Of a stretch of 64,000 bases of DNA, positions 52,379-60,314 are shown piece by piece. The DNA is from Bacteroidota bacterium (GTDB taxonomy: Bacteria > Bacteroidota > Bacteroidia > UBA8524): assembly GCA_008933805.1 (NCBI GenBank), contig WBUH01000018.1, positions 32,876-96,875 of the forward strand, read 5' to 3'. The notes under the pieces were generated by a model. The model searched no databases. It was not told the origin of the DNA and saw only the letters and a list, made by a program, of their open reading frames with translations. Within the stretch, counting starts at the first letter, position 1, and each line of letters starts with the position of its first letter. Both the position numbers and the translations under genes were made by a program.

Positions 52379-54445
52379 TTATGAAAGTTTTATTTTGATT
52401 GTTTTGCCTTTAGTTTTTTTAGGCGGAATACCGCCCATAGAGGGTTTGCCGCCGCCGTTTTGGGTTGCTTTGTATATGCCTAAGCCTATAAGCAATGCAA
52501 TTGCAATAGGCATTGCACTTGATTTTTTTGCAGGTGGCTGTGTTTGATTAGTACCGTTTGCGTCCTTAGGGACATTTTTTAACGCATTTACAATGCCTTC
52601 GCCCCATGCGTTTTCAGGCGTTAGAGTACGTTTGTTTTCGTATGACTCTTGAGGAGTAGTAACAAAACTATTGGCGGTTGTTGGCGGTAATTGGTTTTGA
52701 ACAGGGTTTAATGAAACATTACTGCCGCCGATTATCATTGCATTTGGATTGGGGGTAGGCGTGGTTTGTGGAGGAATAATATTTGTTTGTGCAGGCGGCG
52801 TGGTTTTAGACGATGGCAGGTTGTTGTTAATGAACGAAGGCGCGTTGTTGTTCACAAATGTTTGTGCGGCAGCTACAGAGGCTTTGCCCTGATTGATTGC
52901 GTTTTGAACCTGTGCCGCTGCTGTTTGGCCTTGGTTAACCAAATTTTGCACCTTATTTTTTGCCTCATTTGCCTTTTGAACTGCGTCGGCGATTTCGTTC
53001 ACGGCCGCTGCGCCGCCTCCCACTGCACTTATTATTGTTGCAAGTGTGCTGTTTGCTAAAACCGGGGTAGCTTCTGCTACGGTTGCAGCCACCGTTTCTG
53101 CGCCACCAGTTCCTAATGCACCAAGGCCAAATAACATTTTGTTTTTTGCGCCATTATTAACTACGTTGATTAGGTTTTGAAAGTCCCCACCAAAGCTCTT
53201 TTCCCACATATCTTGCAGCCTTTTGCGCTGCTCAGGTACCTCAAGTGCTTTTTTTAGATTGGTGCCTAATGCCCTAAAATTCAATGCAACCAAGGCCATG
53301 AAGGCTTTTCGGGGAATAAAAAACGCTACCTCTTTGCCGGTATCAATTACATCTTGGATAAAATTGAGCACATTTTGCGGAATGTTGAGTTTATCCTTAA
53401 CCTGATTGATAACGTTTTGCGCTGCTGCTCCGGGGTTTTTTATCACCTCTTTTACTTGCTGTGCTGCTTGGGTTACGCCTTTTTTTACCCTGTCAAACAA
53501 ACCATCCATTCCGTTTAATCCGCTCATTGCAGGGTTTAAAAGGGTTTGATGGTCGTTGCGGGCAAGCATATCAAGTGTTGCGTCCCGGTTGGGTGTCCAA
53601 AAGTTGTCAATAGCTAAATCAAACATTTGAACCATAGCGCGGGGGTTATAGCCCGCTGCTTGGTATTTTGCAGGATTTGAAATGATTGAATTTCTTTGGA
53701 TTACAAGTGAGTTGAAAATATCGGTTAGGCCATCCGAAGCATTACCTAACCCGTTCATTGAATATGCGGGTACGTCCATAAAATAATCGTAATAAGCTGT
53801 GATGTGGTCGGCTTCAGCATCAAACGTGTCTAAAACCGGGTCAATAGTGATAAAGCCGTTACCGGTATTGGGTGCGCCCAACACTTTTTTTGTAGGCACA
53901 ACCACATAAATATGTTGCAAGTGGTCTTTTCCCTCTATTGCTATTACTCTGAAATAATGGGGTATGCCTAAATTGGTCAGGCACGATGAAATAAAGATTG
54001 AAAAGCAATCGCAATCAACGCCACTTTTCGATTCTGCAATAGTTCGGGCTGGCCGGCGCAGTTGCTCTACATTGTCATCATCCTTTTTGTACTGCACATA
54101 CCTGTACAGCCAATCGTACAAGTTTTTGCAAACTTGGTAAACGCTGTTATCCGCGATTACTTCATTTGCAAACATTTTGGTGTCTGATAGGGTGTTACGG
54201 ACAATGTTATCCGCCAATTGAACCGCTTGTAATGTAGATAGCTTGCGGCCTTTGTAATAAAACGGGTCGTTGTAAGATGCTTTAGGAAAGTATTTTAGAA
54301 AAGGGGTTATGTCCGATAACCTACGGTTGTAAGCTGCTGCAACTCCCAATCCGTTTAAAAACTGTACAGGTACAGTCGGGGCGGTTAGCATTGCATCATC
54401 AGGAGCAAGCAAAACAGGTGTTGTATATGCTCGTTGCCTAATCAT
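52379..54445 (-). CDS. Transglutaminase/cysteine-protease-fold late protein
   Basis: 688 residues from ATG 54445, which overlaps the upstream stop as ATGA; a longer frame to 54514 would overlap by 73 bp. N-terminal transglutaminase-like domain (about 90-215) with probable triad C145 (SGVDCDCFS), H178 (LQHIYVVV) and D202 (ITIDPVLD). Then helical regions, an Ala/Gln-rich coiled coil (about 490-535), a Pro/Asn-rich linker, a C-terminal membrane helix (AMPIAIALLIGLGIYKA) and a basic tail. Contains motifs LNGLG (30), MNGLG (230), MSGLN (307) and LFGLG (438). Could be a virion maturation protease, crosslinker or entry peptidase. Confidence 0.65.
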   Translation of the reverse strand: MIRQRAYTTPVLLAPDDAMLTAPTVPVQFLNGLGVAAAYNRRLSDITPFLKYFPKASYNDPFYYKGRKLSTLQAVQLADNIVRNTLSDTKMFANEVIADNSVYQVCKNLYDWLYRYVQYKKDDDNVEQLRRPARTIAESKSGVDCDCFSIFISSCLTNLGIPHYFRVIAIEGKDHLQHIYVVVPTKKVLGAPNTGNGFITIDPVLDTFDAEADHITAYYDYFMDVPAYSMNGLGNASDGLTDIFNSLVIQRNSIISNPAKYQAAGYNPRAMVQMFDLAIDNFWTPNRDATLDMLARNDHQTLLNPAMSGLNGMDGLFDRVKKGVTQAAQQVKEVIKNPGAAAQNVINQVKDKLNIPQNVLNFIQDVIDTGKEVAFFIPRKAFMALVALNFRALGTNLKKALEVPEQRKRLQDMWEKSFGGDFQNLINVVNNGAKNKMLFGLGALGTGGAETVAATVAEATPVLANSTLATIISAVGGGAAAVNEIADAVQKANEAKNKVQNLVNQGQTAAAQVQNAINQGKASVAAAQTFVNNNAPSFINNNLPSSKTTPPAQTNIIPPQTTPTPNPNAMIIGGSNVSLNPVQNQLPPTTANSFVTTPQESYENKRTLTPENAWGEGIVNALKNVPKDANGTNQTQPPAKKSSAMPIAIALLIGLGIYKATQNGGGKPSMGGIPPKKTKGKTIKIKLS

Positions 54446-55050
54446 AATAATGATGAATAATTTTGAGAGTAGCCGCCCATTGATAATTGTTGCTGAGCAT
54501 TGCAGCAAGAGCAACCAAGTCCTTTAAGGCCGAAACTATTAAGTATGTTACTAACCCAATTACCGCCGGCTTTTATGATTGTGAATGCCTGCGCCGGTAC
54601 GTAGTCGCTTAGTTTAGCTGATTGTTTGATGTTTACAGGCAAGCCCTTATAGTCAAAATCAACCTGCATTTCAATCACCGTGTTTTCATTCAACTTGGTG
54701 ATAAGTGTTGCATCAATATCAACATCAATAGCAACAGGTGTATTTTTATCGGTGGGGATTGCAAGCGATTCAATTACCTGCGGAATCAGTGTAAGTAATT
54801 GCATGGTACCGGCAGCGTCCTTGTAGCGAATTGTAAAACGCAACCGCTCAATGGTAACATTAAAGCCGGTACGGTTATATAGAGTGATGGGCAACACAAC
54901 TCTTATCTGTGTTCCCATAACTTTATGAACCCTGCCAAGGCCGACGGTAAATTCAAAGTTTTGCGATGCCGAAGCGGCGCGCATGATGGTTGGGGTTGCT
55001 AATAAAGCAGTTGCTCCAAGTATGCCGGCGATTACAAAACCTTTTTTCAT
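54442..55050 (-). CDS. Membrane-anchored LEA-type beta protein, first gene of the late operon
   Basis: 202 residues. Signal or anchor MKKGFVIAGILGATALLATPTIM, then a beta-sandwich resembling the LEA14/WHy fold (IRVVLPITLYNRTGFNVTIERLRFTIRYKD ... IEMQVDFDYKGLPVNIK, about 45-145). The tail has LKGLG at 175-179, CSCC, SMGG and ends NYSSLL. First gene downstream of the 10-bp repeat array, so probably the start of late transcription. Unrecognised virion or membrane component. Confidence 0.62.
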   Translation of the reverse strand: MKKGFVIAGILGATALLATPTIMRAASASQNFEFTVGLGRVHKVMGTQIRVVLPITLYNRTGFNVTIERLRFTIRYKDAAGTMQLLTLIPQVIESLAIPTDKNTPVAIDVDIDATLITKLNENTVIEMQVDFDYKGLPVNIKQSAKLSDYVPAQAFTIIKAGGNWVSNILNSFGLKGLGCSCCNAQQQLSMGGYSQNYSSLL

Positions 55051-55100
55051 TATTGTTTTTTGTGAAAAACTGAAAACAAAGGTTGAAAATGTCGCTGGCG

Positions 55101-55180
55101 CGGATGTCCGATAATGTCCGTTTATGCTCGATAATGTCCGATAATGTCCATTGTTGTCCGATAATGCTCGATAATGTCCG
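55101..55180. repeat. Eight tandem 10-bp units, candidate operator/activator array or origin iterons
   Basis: Consensus ATAATGTCCG on the plus strand (CGGACATTAT in the direction of transcription). Units start at 55101, 55111, 55121, 55131, 55141, 55151, 55161 and 55171; three are exact, two differ by one or two bases (ATAATGTCCA, ATAATGCTCG), three are more diverged. The 10-bp period keeps all units on one face of the helix. It lies between a small HTH gene and the first gene of the late operon. Confidence 0.85.
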
Positions 55181-55211
55181 TTTTTAGGCGTTGAAAAACA
55201 TTGCTTTTTAT

Positions 55212-55424
55212 TTATTCCTCTGTTTGGTTAGGCTGGCCGCAATGGTCAACTATCATTTTTACCTCAGCTGGCGAAAAGGTGCGGGTATCGCGGTTGATTA
55301 AATCAAAGCCATCAATCTTTTTGAGCCACTTTTTTAAGGTGCGCTTATCTACACCGTACCAAGCTGATAGGCTTTGCAGGTTTTGCAACCCCGTTGGATA
55401 TTGTTGATTATTATTGCTTTTCAT
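55212..55424 (-). CDS. Small helix-turn-helix protein, candidate late regulator
   Basis: 70 residues. HTH of homeodomain/MerR type: LQNLQSLSAWYGVDKRTLKKWLKKIDGFDLINRDTRTFSPAEVKMIVDHCG. Ends 31 bp before the 10-bp repeat array that precedes the late operon, so it is the first candidate to bind that array. Could also be a terminase-small-subunit-like or excisionase-like protein. Confidence 0.7.
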   Translation of the reverse strand: MKSNNNQQYPTGLQNLQSLSAWYGVDKRTLKKWLKKIDGFDLINRDTRTFSPAEVKMIVDHCGQPNQTEE

Positions 55425-55505
55425 TTATCAACCGTTTTAATATATTTGTATTTTACAACGGGGTTTCCATTAGCTTAGCAGTCAGGGGTCTTATGGCTGC
55501 TTTTT

Positions 55506-55901
55506 TTATTCACGGTAGTAATCAATTGAGCCGTAATACTTGCCTAACTCCATTGTGAGCAACAATAATAAAGCCGGGTACGGTGTATTATTTCTATCAA
55601 GCCCTATATAATCAAGGTAGTTTAGTTCATTCAGCATCAACAAACCTTCACCGTCTATTTGCTTTATAACAACTGATTTCTTGCCAGTGTACCATTTAGC
55701 ACCTACCCTGTTTAGCTTTAGTATAAATGGGTAAAAGGTAACGCATAGCAACCTGTGTGCGCGCTGATGGCTATGCGGCAACCTTTTATAGTTAAATCCT
55801 ATAAATGACCTTAGCATATAGGATAAATCCCTTACTTGTGAGCAAGTAAACTTAAAACGCACCCTATCCGGAGGGGCAACTATATCAGGATTAACTATCA
55901 T
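55506..55901 (-). CDS. Protein of unknown function
   Basis: 131 residues, basic in its first half (SQVRDLSYMLRSFIGFNYKRLPHSHQRAHRLLC), no clear motif. Overlaps the upstream gene by 4 nt. Unrecognised. The 81 bp gap to the HTH gene is AT-rich. Confidence 0.6.
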   Translation of the reverse strand: MIVNPDIVAPPDRVRFKFTCSQVRDLSYMLRSFIGFNYKRLPHSHQRAHRLLCVTFYPFILKLNRVGAKWYTGKKSVVIKQIDGEGLLMLNELNYLDYIGLDRNNTPYPALLLLLTMELGKYYGSIDYYRE

Positions 55902-56158
55902 ACTTCGGTGTGTTCAACGTCTATGGTTTTTGGTTCAGCTTCAGCTTGCGGGTGATTATCCTCTAACGAGTCTGCAAGTTTTGCCACCATTGCACCGGCT
56001 ACAACTGATATGCCGGCGGCAAAAAATTGCTCAAGCGGGGTAAGGTCGTTGTTATCGGTAATTGCTTCATAGGTTCTTATACCTGCAACAATACCCAAGG
56101 CAGCAGCTTTATGGTTTACACCCTTTTTTCTATCTGTTGTTCGGTGTTTAGTACCCAT
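55898..56158 (-). CDS. Small protein of unknown function with one hydrophobic segment
   Basis: 86 residues: basic N-terminus (MGTKHRTTDRKKGVNHK), a moderately hydrophobic Ala/Gly/Val stretch (FFAAGISVVAGAMVAKLADSL) and an acidic end. Might associate with membrane. Unrecognised. Confidence 0.6.
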   Translation of the reverse strand: MGTKHRTTDRKKGVNHKAAALGIVAGIRTYEAITDNNDLTPLEQFFAAGISVVAGAMVAKLADSLEDNHPQAEAEPKTIDVEHTEV

Positions 56159-56403
56159 TTGTGTAGTGTATTATTGTTTGAATTATCGTAGATAATGGCA
56201 GTATTGTACTTGCCGCGTATTTCGCTTACATATTTCATCAACGCAAAAAGGCCGTCTTGGCCACCGGGTTTTTTATCAAGTCGTTCACGGCTAAAAAACA
56301 CCTTCGGGGCATTGTTTCGGTTTCTGCCGTTGCCGTTGATGAAGTAAACGACCAGCTTATATTTTGCCTTGGTATTCCAAGTAGGTTTTTGGTTTTGTTG
56401 CAT
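56116..56403 (-). CDS. Small protein of unknown function
   Basis: 95 residues from ATG 56403 (MQQNQKPTW); an ATG nine codons upstream overlaps the PAPS-reductase-like gene by 19 bp. Basic, contains KYKLVVYFINGNGRNRNNAPKVFF and DKKPGGQDGLFALMKYV. Unrecognised. Confidence 0.6.
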   Translation of the reverse strand: MQQNQKPTWNTKAKYKLVVYFINGNGRNRNNAPKVFFSRERLDKKPGGQDGLFALMKYVSEIRGKYNTAIIYDNSNNNTLHKWVLNTEQQIEKRV

Positions 56404-56411
56404 AGTGTTGG

Positions 56412-57164
56412 TTAAGTGGTACATGAACATGAATAGGCCGGTAAAGCCCCCTCTAATTCAAATAGTTGTTGCTGTGATTGTGCGGCGTTCAAAAGGTGTT
56501 CATACCTAATACCGCTTATGTATGTAGCCGGTTTAGTATAATCCCCGCTTACGGGGATTATACTCTCATCACGTATCCATTTTTCAGCTAAGTCAGGGAA
56601 TTGCTGTAAAATCTTAATAATGTTGTTTTTGCCCTTGAGAAAACACAAATCACAATTACCTAATATCGACGGTATGTTTAGCTTGTATGGCTTTGAGTTC
56701 CAATAATTATTTACATCGGCCTTGGTAATTCCCATATCCGCCAGCGGAAAATGCACAGATACCTTTTTCCATGCTGATTTGTAGCGGTGAACCCTTTGCA
56801 TTTCATCGGCTCTGAAGCCTATGTAGCTTTGGTAGCTTTTAAGCCCTATTGTATTAACTAAGTACCTGCGGGCGGTCATTACTTTTAGTTCTTCAGTACA
56901 AATCCGTTGAGTCCTGTTTGGAAGGTATTTTTTTACCGCCACCAAAGCATCAAAGCCTGTTAATCCGGGTGCTTTTTTGTGCGTATAGGTTGCGGTATGT
57001 ACCTTTATTCCTTCGTTTTGTTCAAAGGCTTCAATAAACTTATAGGTTTCAGGGTGTTCGCGGCCAGTATCGGTAAACAATACCACATCGTCAGCTTGAG
57101 GTTTTAGCAGTATTGTCATATACGCCGATGTTTGGCCGCCGGAAAAGTGTATTACCCTTGCCAT
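56412..57164 (-). CDS. PAPS-reductase-like (PP-loop) protein
   Basis: 250 residues. PP-loop SGGQTS at 8-13, DTGREHPETYKF near 32, CTEEL near 90, CDLCFLKG near 170 and a CSC near the end, which may hold a metal or cluster. Family proteins activate or transfer sulfur or adenylate groups; in phages they sit among DNA-processing genes. No dnd genes are present, so phosphorothioation is not supported. Start overlaps the winged-helix gene. Confidence 0.8.
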   Translation of the reverse strand: MARVIHFSGGQTSAYMTILLKPQADDVVLFTDTGREHPETYKFIEAFEQNEGIKVHTATYTHKKAPGLTGFDALVAVKKYLPNRTQRICTEELKVMTARRYLVNTIGLKSYQSYIGFRADEMQRVHRYKSAWKKVSVHFPLADMGITKADVNNYWNSKPYKLNIPSILGNCDLCFLKGKNNIIKILQQFPDLAEKWIRDESIIPVSGDYTKPATYISGIRYEHLLNAAQSQQQLFELEGALPAYSCSCTT

Positions 57165-58504
57165 CAGTTTACGTCCTTATTGCGTTGGTTTGCTATTTGT
57201 TGCAGCAGCGTACTCATAGCCTCTTCATACATTTGTATTGCTTCAGGCAATCGCTTGTTTTTGAACTTGGTTTGCCACTTGCGGTAAATGTTAATTGCAC
57301 CGCCGCTATGCAATACCTCCTTCATTGCTTTTTCTACCTCGATTTCACACTTCATTAACTCCTTACGCTTGCGGGTGATGGCAAGCCAATCCATTGTTGC
57401 AATAAAACCGTATGGCGTTCGGGCATCCAAGTAGGTCAATGGGTTAACTAAAAACTTACCTTCAGGGTATAGGTGCGCCTTGTCAGGAGATAGCGGCCGC
57501 TCCATCCAAACTTTTGCCAGCCGGATACGTTCAAATAATTCAACTTGGTACTTTTCCCACCGTTCGCGCGGCCAATCTGCTTTAAAGCCTGCATACACGT
57601 GAAAGTATATTTTATTCAAGATTTCGCGCTTCATATCATCGCTGTATGTGCGGTAAGGGTACAGCATTTTCATTAGCTGCTTGAAAAAATCAAGCACTAA
57701 GGCTTTTTGCCATGTGGGGATTGTGGATTTCGCGCCGCGCCGCCCCTCTTTTTTTTCTTTTTCGGACGTTGATTCTTCTTGCTTTTCCACAGGGGTTGCG
57801 GTTGCTTCGGGCTGGTTGCAAGAAAAGGTTGCAAGAGTGTTTAGGGATTGTGGTGGTAGCGGGTTGGTGTGCGCTTCGGAAACCACCACGCCGCTTAAAA
57901 TAGATTGTTGAATGTTGTGTTCACTTTGCTTACCCTCAATATTTCTTATTACTAAAGGTATCATACTTGTACATATATGGAGAAAATTTTTCTCTCCAAA
58001 AGGATGGCGGGGCGGCGCGCCGCCCGCCAAAACCCTCAAAATCTTGCCACCCGTTATGGTGTTTAACAGGGGGCGGGGGTCAACCGTTATTTCATAGTCA
58101 GCATTTGTGCCTCTGAAGGTTTTATACAGCAGCCCGTAACGCTCTAATTTGCTCAAATGATTAATTATTGTCCGGTTGCTGCAATTAAGCTGAGCGGCCA
58201 GCATATAGTTATTCAGGCGCACCGGTATTGGGGCATCGTGGAGCAACTGCAAGTACGGGTTACGGCGTATGTAGGCATCAACCACACGTAAAAACGTGGC
58301 CAGCACGCCGCCTCTTATTTTCTTTTTGGGTGAATCATACCGGGCGTTAACGTGTTTCAAGTAGGCAGCCACGTTTTTAAAAGCGGTTCCGATGTCAATT
58401 CGGGTTAACCCTTCAGGTTGTGCCGGTTGCTGATTTTGGGGTATCTTATACCCTGCCGGCAAGCGGCCGGCTATAATGTTTTGTATTGGGCGTTCGTTTC
58501 TCAT
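57164..58504 (-). CDS. Winged-helix protein, candidate replication initiator
   Basis: 446 residues. A winged HTH (MLAAQLNCSNRTIINHLSKLERYGLLYKTFRG, about 100-131), a charged linker (EEKQEESTSEKEKKEGRRGAK near 235-255) and a helical C-terminal half. The layout resembles phage replication proteins of the DnaD/helix-loader type. No polymerase, primase or helicase gene is visible near it, so the element would depend on host replication. Confidence 0.6.
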   Translation of the reverse strand: MRNERPIQNIIAGRLPAGYKIPQNQQPAQPEGLTRIDIGTAFKNVAAYLKHVNARYDSPKKKIRGGVLATFLRVVDAYIRRNPYLQLLHDAPIPVRLNNYMLAAQLNCSNRTIINHLSKLERYGLLYKTFRGTNADYEITVDPRPLLNTITGGKILRVLAGGAPPRHPFGEKNFLHICTSMIPLVIRNIEGKQSEHNIQQSILSGVVVSEAHTNPLPPQSLNTLATFSCNQPEATATPVEKQEESTSEKEKKEGRRGAKSTIPTWQKALVLDFFKQLMKMLYPYRTYSDDMKREILNKIYFHVYAGFKADWPRERWEKYQVELFERIRLAKVWMERPLSPDKAHLYPEGKFLVNPLTYLDARTPYGFIATMDWLAITRKRKELMKCEIEVEKAMKEVLHSGGAINIYRKWQTKFKNKRLPEAIQMYEEAMSTLLQQIANQRNKDVN

Positions 58505-59379
58505 GCTGTTTTGCTGTAATCTTCTATTGATTTAAATATTTGATATGCTAATTGGGGTACTATTGCGTTGCCGTATGCTTTTACGCTTTCCCTTCGCCAG
58601 CTTGGAACGGTAATTCCGTCCAATCGGCCGGAAAACCCATCATTTCGGCTAAAAACGGGGGGTTGAGTTGGGAAGTTTTCCCAATCAGGCACGAAACAGT
58701 GTCGTTGAGTGCTTGCGTGCGCAGGGTTTTGTGCCTGTTTGGCATCCCCGTTCGGTAATCCCCTGCTTTTGGTGTTGGGAGCAGTCCCGCCCTCAATAAT
58801 TGAATTAACTTTATACCATAACGACTCCCTTTTTTCGACTTGTTTTTGCCGTCCGTGAGTGTCCGGTGGCCTGCTTTCGCGTCCGATGCCGTTATAGTTG
58901 GCAACAATAAATAGCCTGTATCGCTCGTGCGGAGCTCCGACCGCTGAAGCTGGCAATAAATATGATTGTACTTCGTAGCCCTCGTTTTCCAATTGTGTGC
59001 ATATTTCTTTATGCACCAACCCTTTTGACCAATTAAGCAGGCCGCGAACGTTCTCGCCCACAACCCATTTGGGCTTAACCTCTCTAATTGCTCTAAACAT
59101 TTGCGGCCATAAATGCCGAGGGTCGTTTTTTCCGGCTCTTCGCCCGGCAACACTGTAAGGTTGGCAGGGGAAACCTCCGGTAATAATGTCAATTGTGTTT
59201 GCATAGGGTGTAAAGTCAGCTTGGGTAATGTCTCCGATTGAAACGGCATCAGGGAAATGATAACTCAGCACTTTAAGGCAAAACGGGTCTATCTCGCTGT
59301 ATGCGATAGTTTGCCAGCCCATCCAACGGGCGGCAAGACTAAAGCCCCCTATGCCTTCAAAAAGTCCTAAGTGTTTCAT
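58501..59379 (-). CDS. DNA (cytosine-5) methyltransferase
   Basis: 292 residues. Motif I LFEGIGGFSL (6-15), motif IV GGFPCQPYS with catalytic Cys, motif VI ENVRG, motif VIII HERYRLF and motif X AYGNAIVPQ. Full set, so likely active; protects phage DNA or acts in regulation. No cognate restriction enzyme is next to it. A 222-codon frame inside it looks coding as well (separate entry). The first 27 bp are also found as a duplicate at 60289-60315. Confidence 0.92.
   Translation of the reverse strand: MKHLGLFEGIGGFSLAARWMGWQTIAYSEIDPFCLKVLSYHFPDAVSIGDITQADFTPYANTIDIITGGFPCQPYSVAGRRAGKNDPRHLWPQMFRAIREVKPKWVVGENVRGLLNWSKGLVHKEICTQLENEGYEVQSYLLPASAVGAPHERYRLFIVANYNGIGRESRPPDTHGRQKQVEKRESLWYKVNSIIEGGTAPNTKSRGLPNGDAKQAQNPAHASTQRHCFVPDWENFPTQPPVFSRNDGFSGRLDGITVPSWRRESVKAYGNAIVPQLAYQIFKSIEDYSKTA
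58581..59249 (-). CDS. Possible overlapping gene inside the cytosine methylase
   Basis: 222 codons from ATG 59249 in a second frame, wholly within the methylase gene. The translation carries sequence that looks protein-like rather than random: GRKCLEQLERLSPNGLWARTF, LLPTITASDAKAG, LLPTPKAGDYRTG and a C-terminus SQLNPPFLAEMMGFPADWTELPF that matches a segment of true C5-methylase families (NP-F-E-MMGFP-WT). Either real overlapping gene, relic of an older frame, or a shadow forced by the conserved methylase frame. I cannot decide by eye. Confidence 0.4.
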   Translation of the reverse strand: MPFQSETLPKLTLHPMQTQLTLLPEVSPANLTVLPGEEPEKTTLGIYGRKCLEQLERLSPNGLWARTFAACLIGQKGWCIKKYAHNWKTRATKYNHIYCQLQRSELRTSDTGYLLLPTITASDAKAGHRTLTDGKNKSKKGSRYGIKLIQLLRAGLLPTPKAGDYRTGMPNRHKTLRTQALNDTVSCLIGKTSQLNPPFLAEMMGFPADWTELPFQAGEGKA

Positions 59380-59380
59380 A

Positions 59381-59914
59381 TTATTGGTATGGGTTACGCC
59401 TCCAATCGCGATAAATAATTGAGTTTGTACAGCTACCGCAAGCGCAGTTATAAACTACCTTACCGGCTAATTTTATGGTTGATGGGGAGTGATGAAATGT
59501 GCGCTGGCAACTGTCACAGGTGTATGTACCATAGTCCGCACTAAATGAATTGCTATAAAACCACGGTGAGTAAGTGTGTTTGTTTTCAAACTCTGTTCGC
59601 CTTTTTTCCTTTTGCAATGTTTCATACTTTCTATCCCCTTGACCCCGCCATCTCCAATAATCTCTAAGGGTTTCAAAACCCATTGTTCTATATCCTGCGA
59701 GTCGTTTGATTAGGTCTATTGCTCGAATGCGTAAGTCGTGATAATAATTTCGTTTTTCACTCCATTTATTAATACTCTCTATTGTCCTTGCCCTACCCCC
59801 TTTTTTTGCGGCAACCTGATAGCCCGTTTCAAAACGATTGTACAACTCGTTAGCTGCTTTAGCGCGTTCAATAACCGTTGTTGGTAATGGTTGAAAGTCT
59901 AATGATGAAATCAT
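59381..59914 (-). CDS. Zinc-finger-like small protein of unknown function
   Basis: 177 residues from ATG 59914 (MISSLDFQPLPTTV); the frame continues to a TTG inside the direct repeat. Basic helical N-terminal part and a C-terminal zinc-ribbon-like CDSCQRTFHHSP ... CACGSC. Could bind DNA. Inserted with its neighbour between two methylase genes. Confidence 0.65.
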   Translation of the reverse strand: MISSLDFQPLPTTVIERAKAANELYNRFETGYQVAAKKGGRARTIESINKWSEKRNYYHDLRIRAIDLIKRLAGYRTMGFETLRDYWRWRGQGDRKYETLQKEKRRTEFENKHTYSPWFYSNSFSADYGTYTCDSCQRTFHHSPSTIKLAGKVVYNCACGSCTNSIIYRDWRRNPYQ

Positions 59915-59918
59915 AGTT

Positions 59919-60269
59919 CTAAGGTTTAGTTTGGCCTTCAAATAGGTGCGTCGGTATTAGGCCTGCTGAGTTGCCGCAATCGCAAATGCTGTTCTGAGAA
60001 GCATACAACTGACCGCACTTGCATTGCCATTTTGTGGGCGGTAAATCCGCAACGGGCTTTAAATATTGGGCTGCAAAGCATCCGGGAAAACCAACGAGGA
60101 AAACACACTCTTGCCCGGCACGGTCAATGTAGCTATCTGTTTGGCATTCCCATACGATGCCGCTGCTGTATTTGTCAAGCGTGGCCTCGTAACAGTTGTA
60201 CATTACAACACTATCTCCCTTGCAAAGGGTTAAGGTTTTGTTGTGGTCGATATACTCTTGGGTTGTCAT
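59919..60269 (-). CDS. Zinc-ribbon-like small protein of unknown function
   Basis: 116 residues from ATG 60269 (MTTQEYIDHNKTL); the upstream TTG lies in the direct repeat. A C-terminal zinc ribbon is visible: WQCKCGQLYASQNSICDCGNS. The N-terminal part is beta-rich (SVVMYNCYEATLDKYSSGIVWEC). Unrecognised. Confidence 0.65.
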   Translation of the reverse strand: MTTQEYIDHNKTLTLCKGDSVVMYNCYEATLDKYSSGIVWECQTDSYIDRAGQECVFLVGFPGCFAAQYLKPVADLPPTKWQCKCGQLYASQNSICDCGNSAGLIPTHLFEGQTKP

Positions 60270-60314
60270 AACTATATGGTTTAGTTTCGTCTTCAAAAAG
60301 CCCTAAGTGTTTCA

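Noticed and set aside
55470..55500. Hairpin AGCAG / CTGCT followed by T-run as a terminator
   Set aside because: Stem is only 5 bp and the T-run is on the plus strand, where no gene ends; the local genes are on the minus strand.
56412..57164. DndC and a phosphorothioation system
   Set aside because: No dndB, dndD or dndE neighbours; the PP-loop alone does not define DndC.
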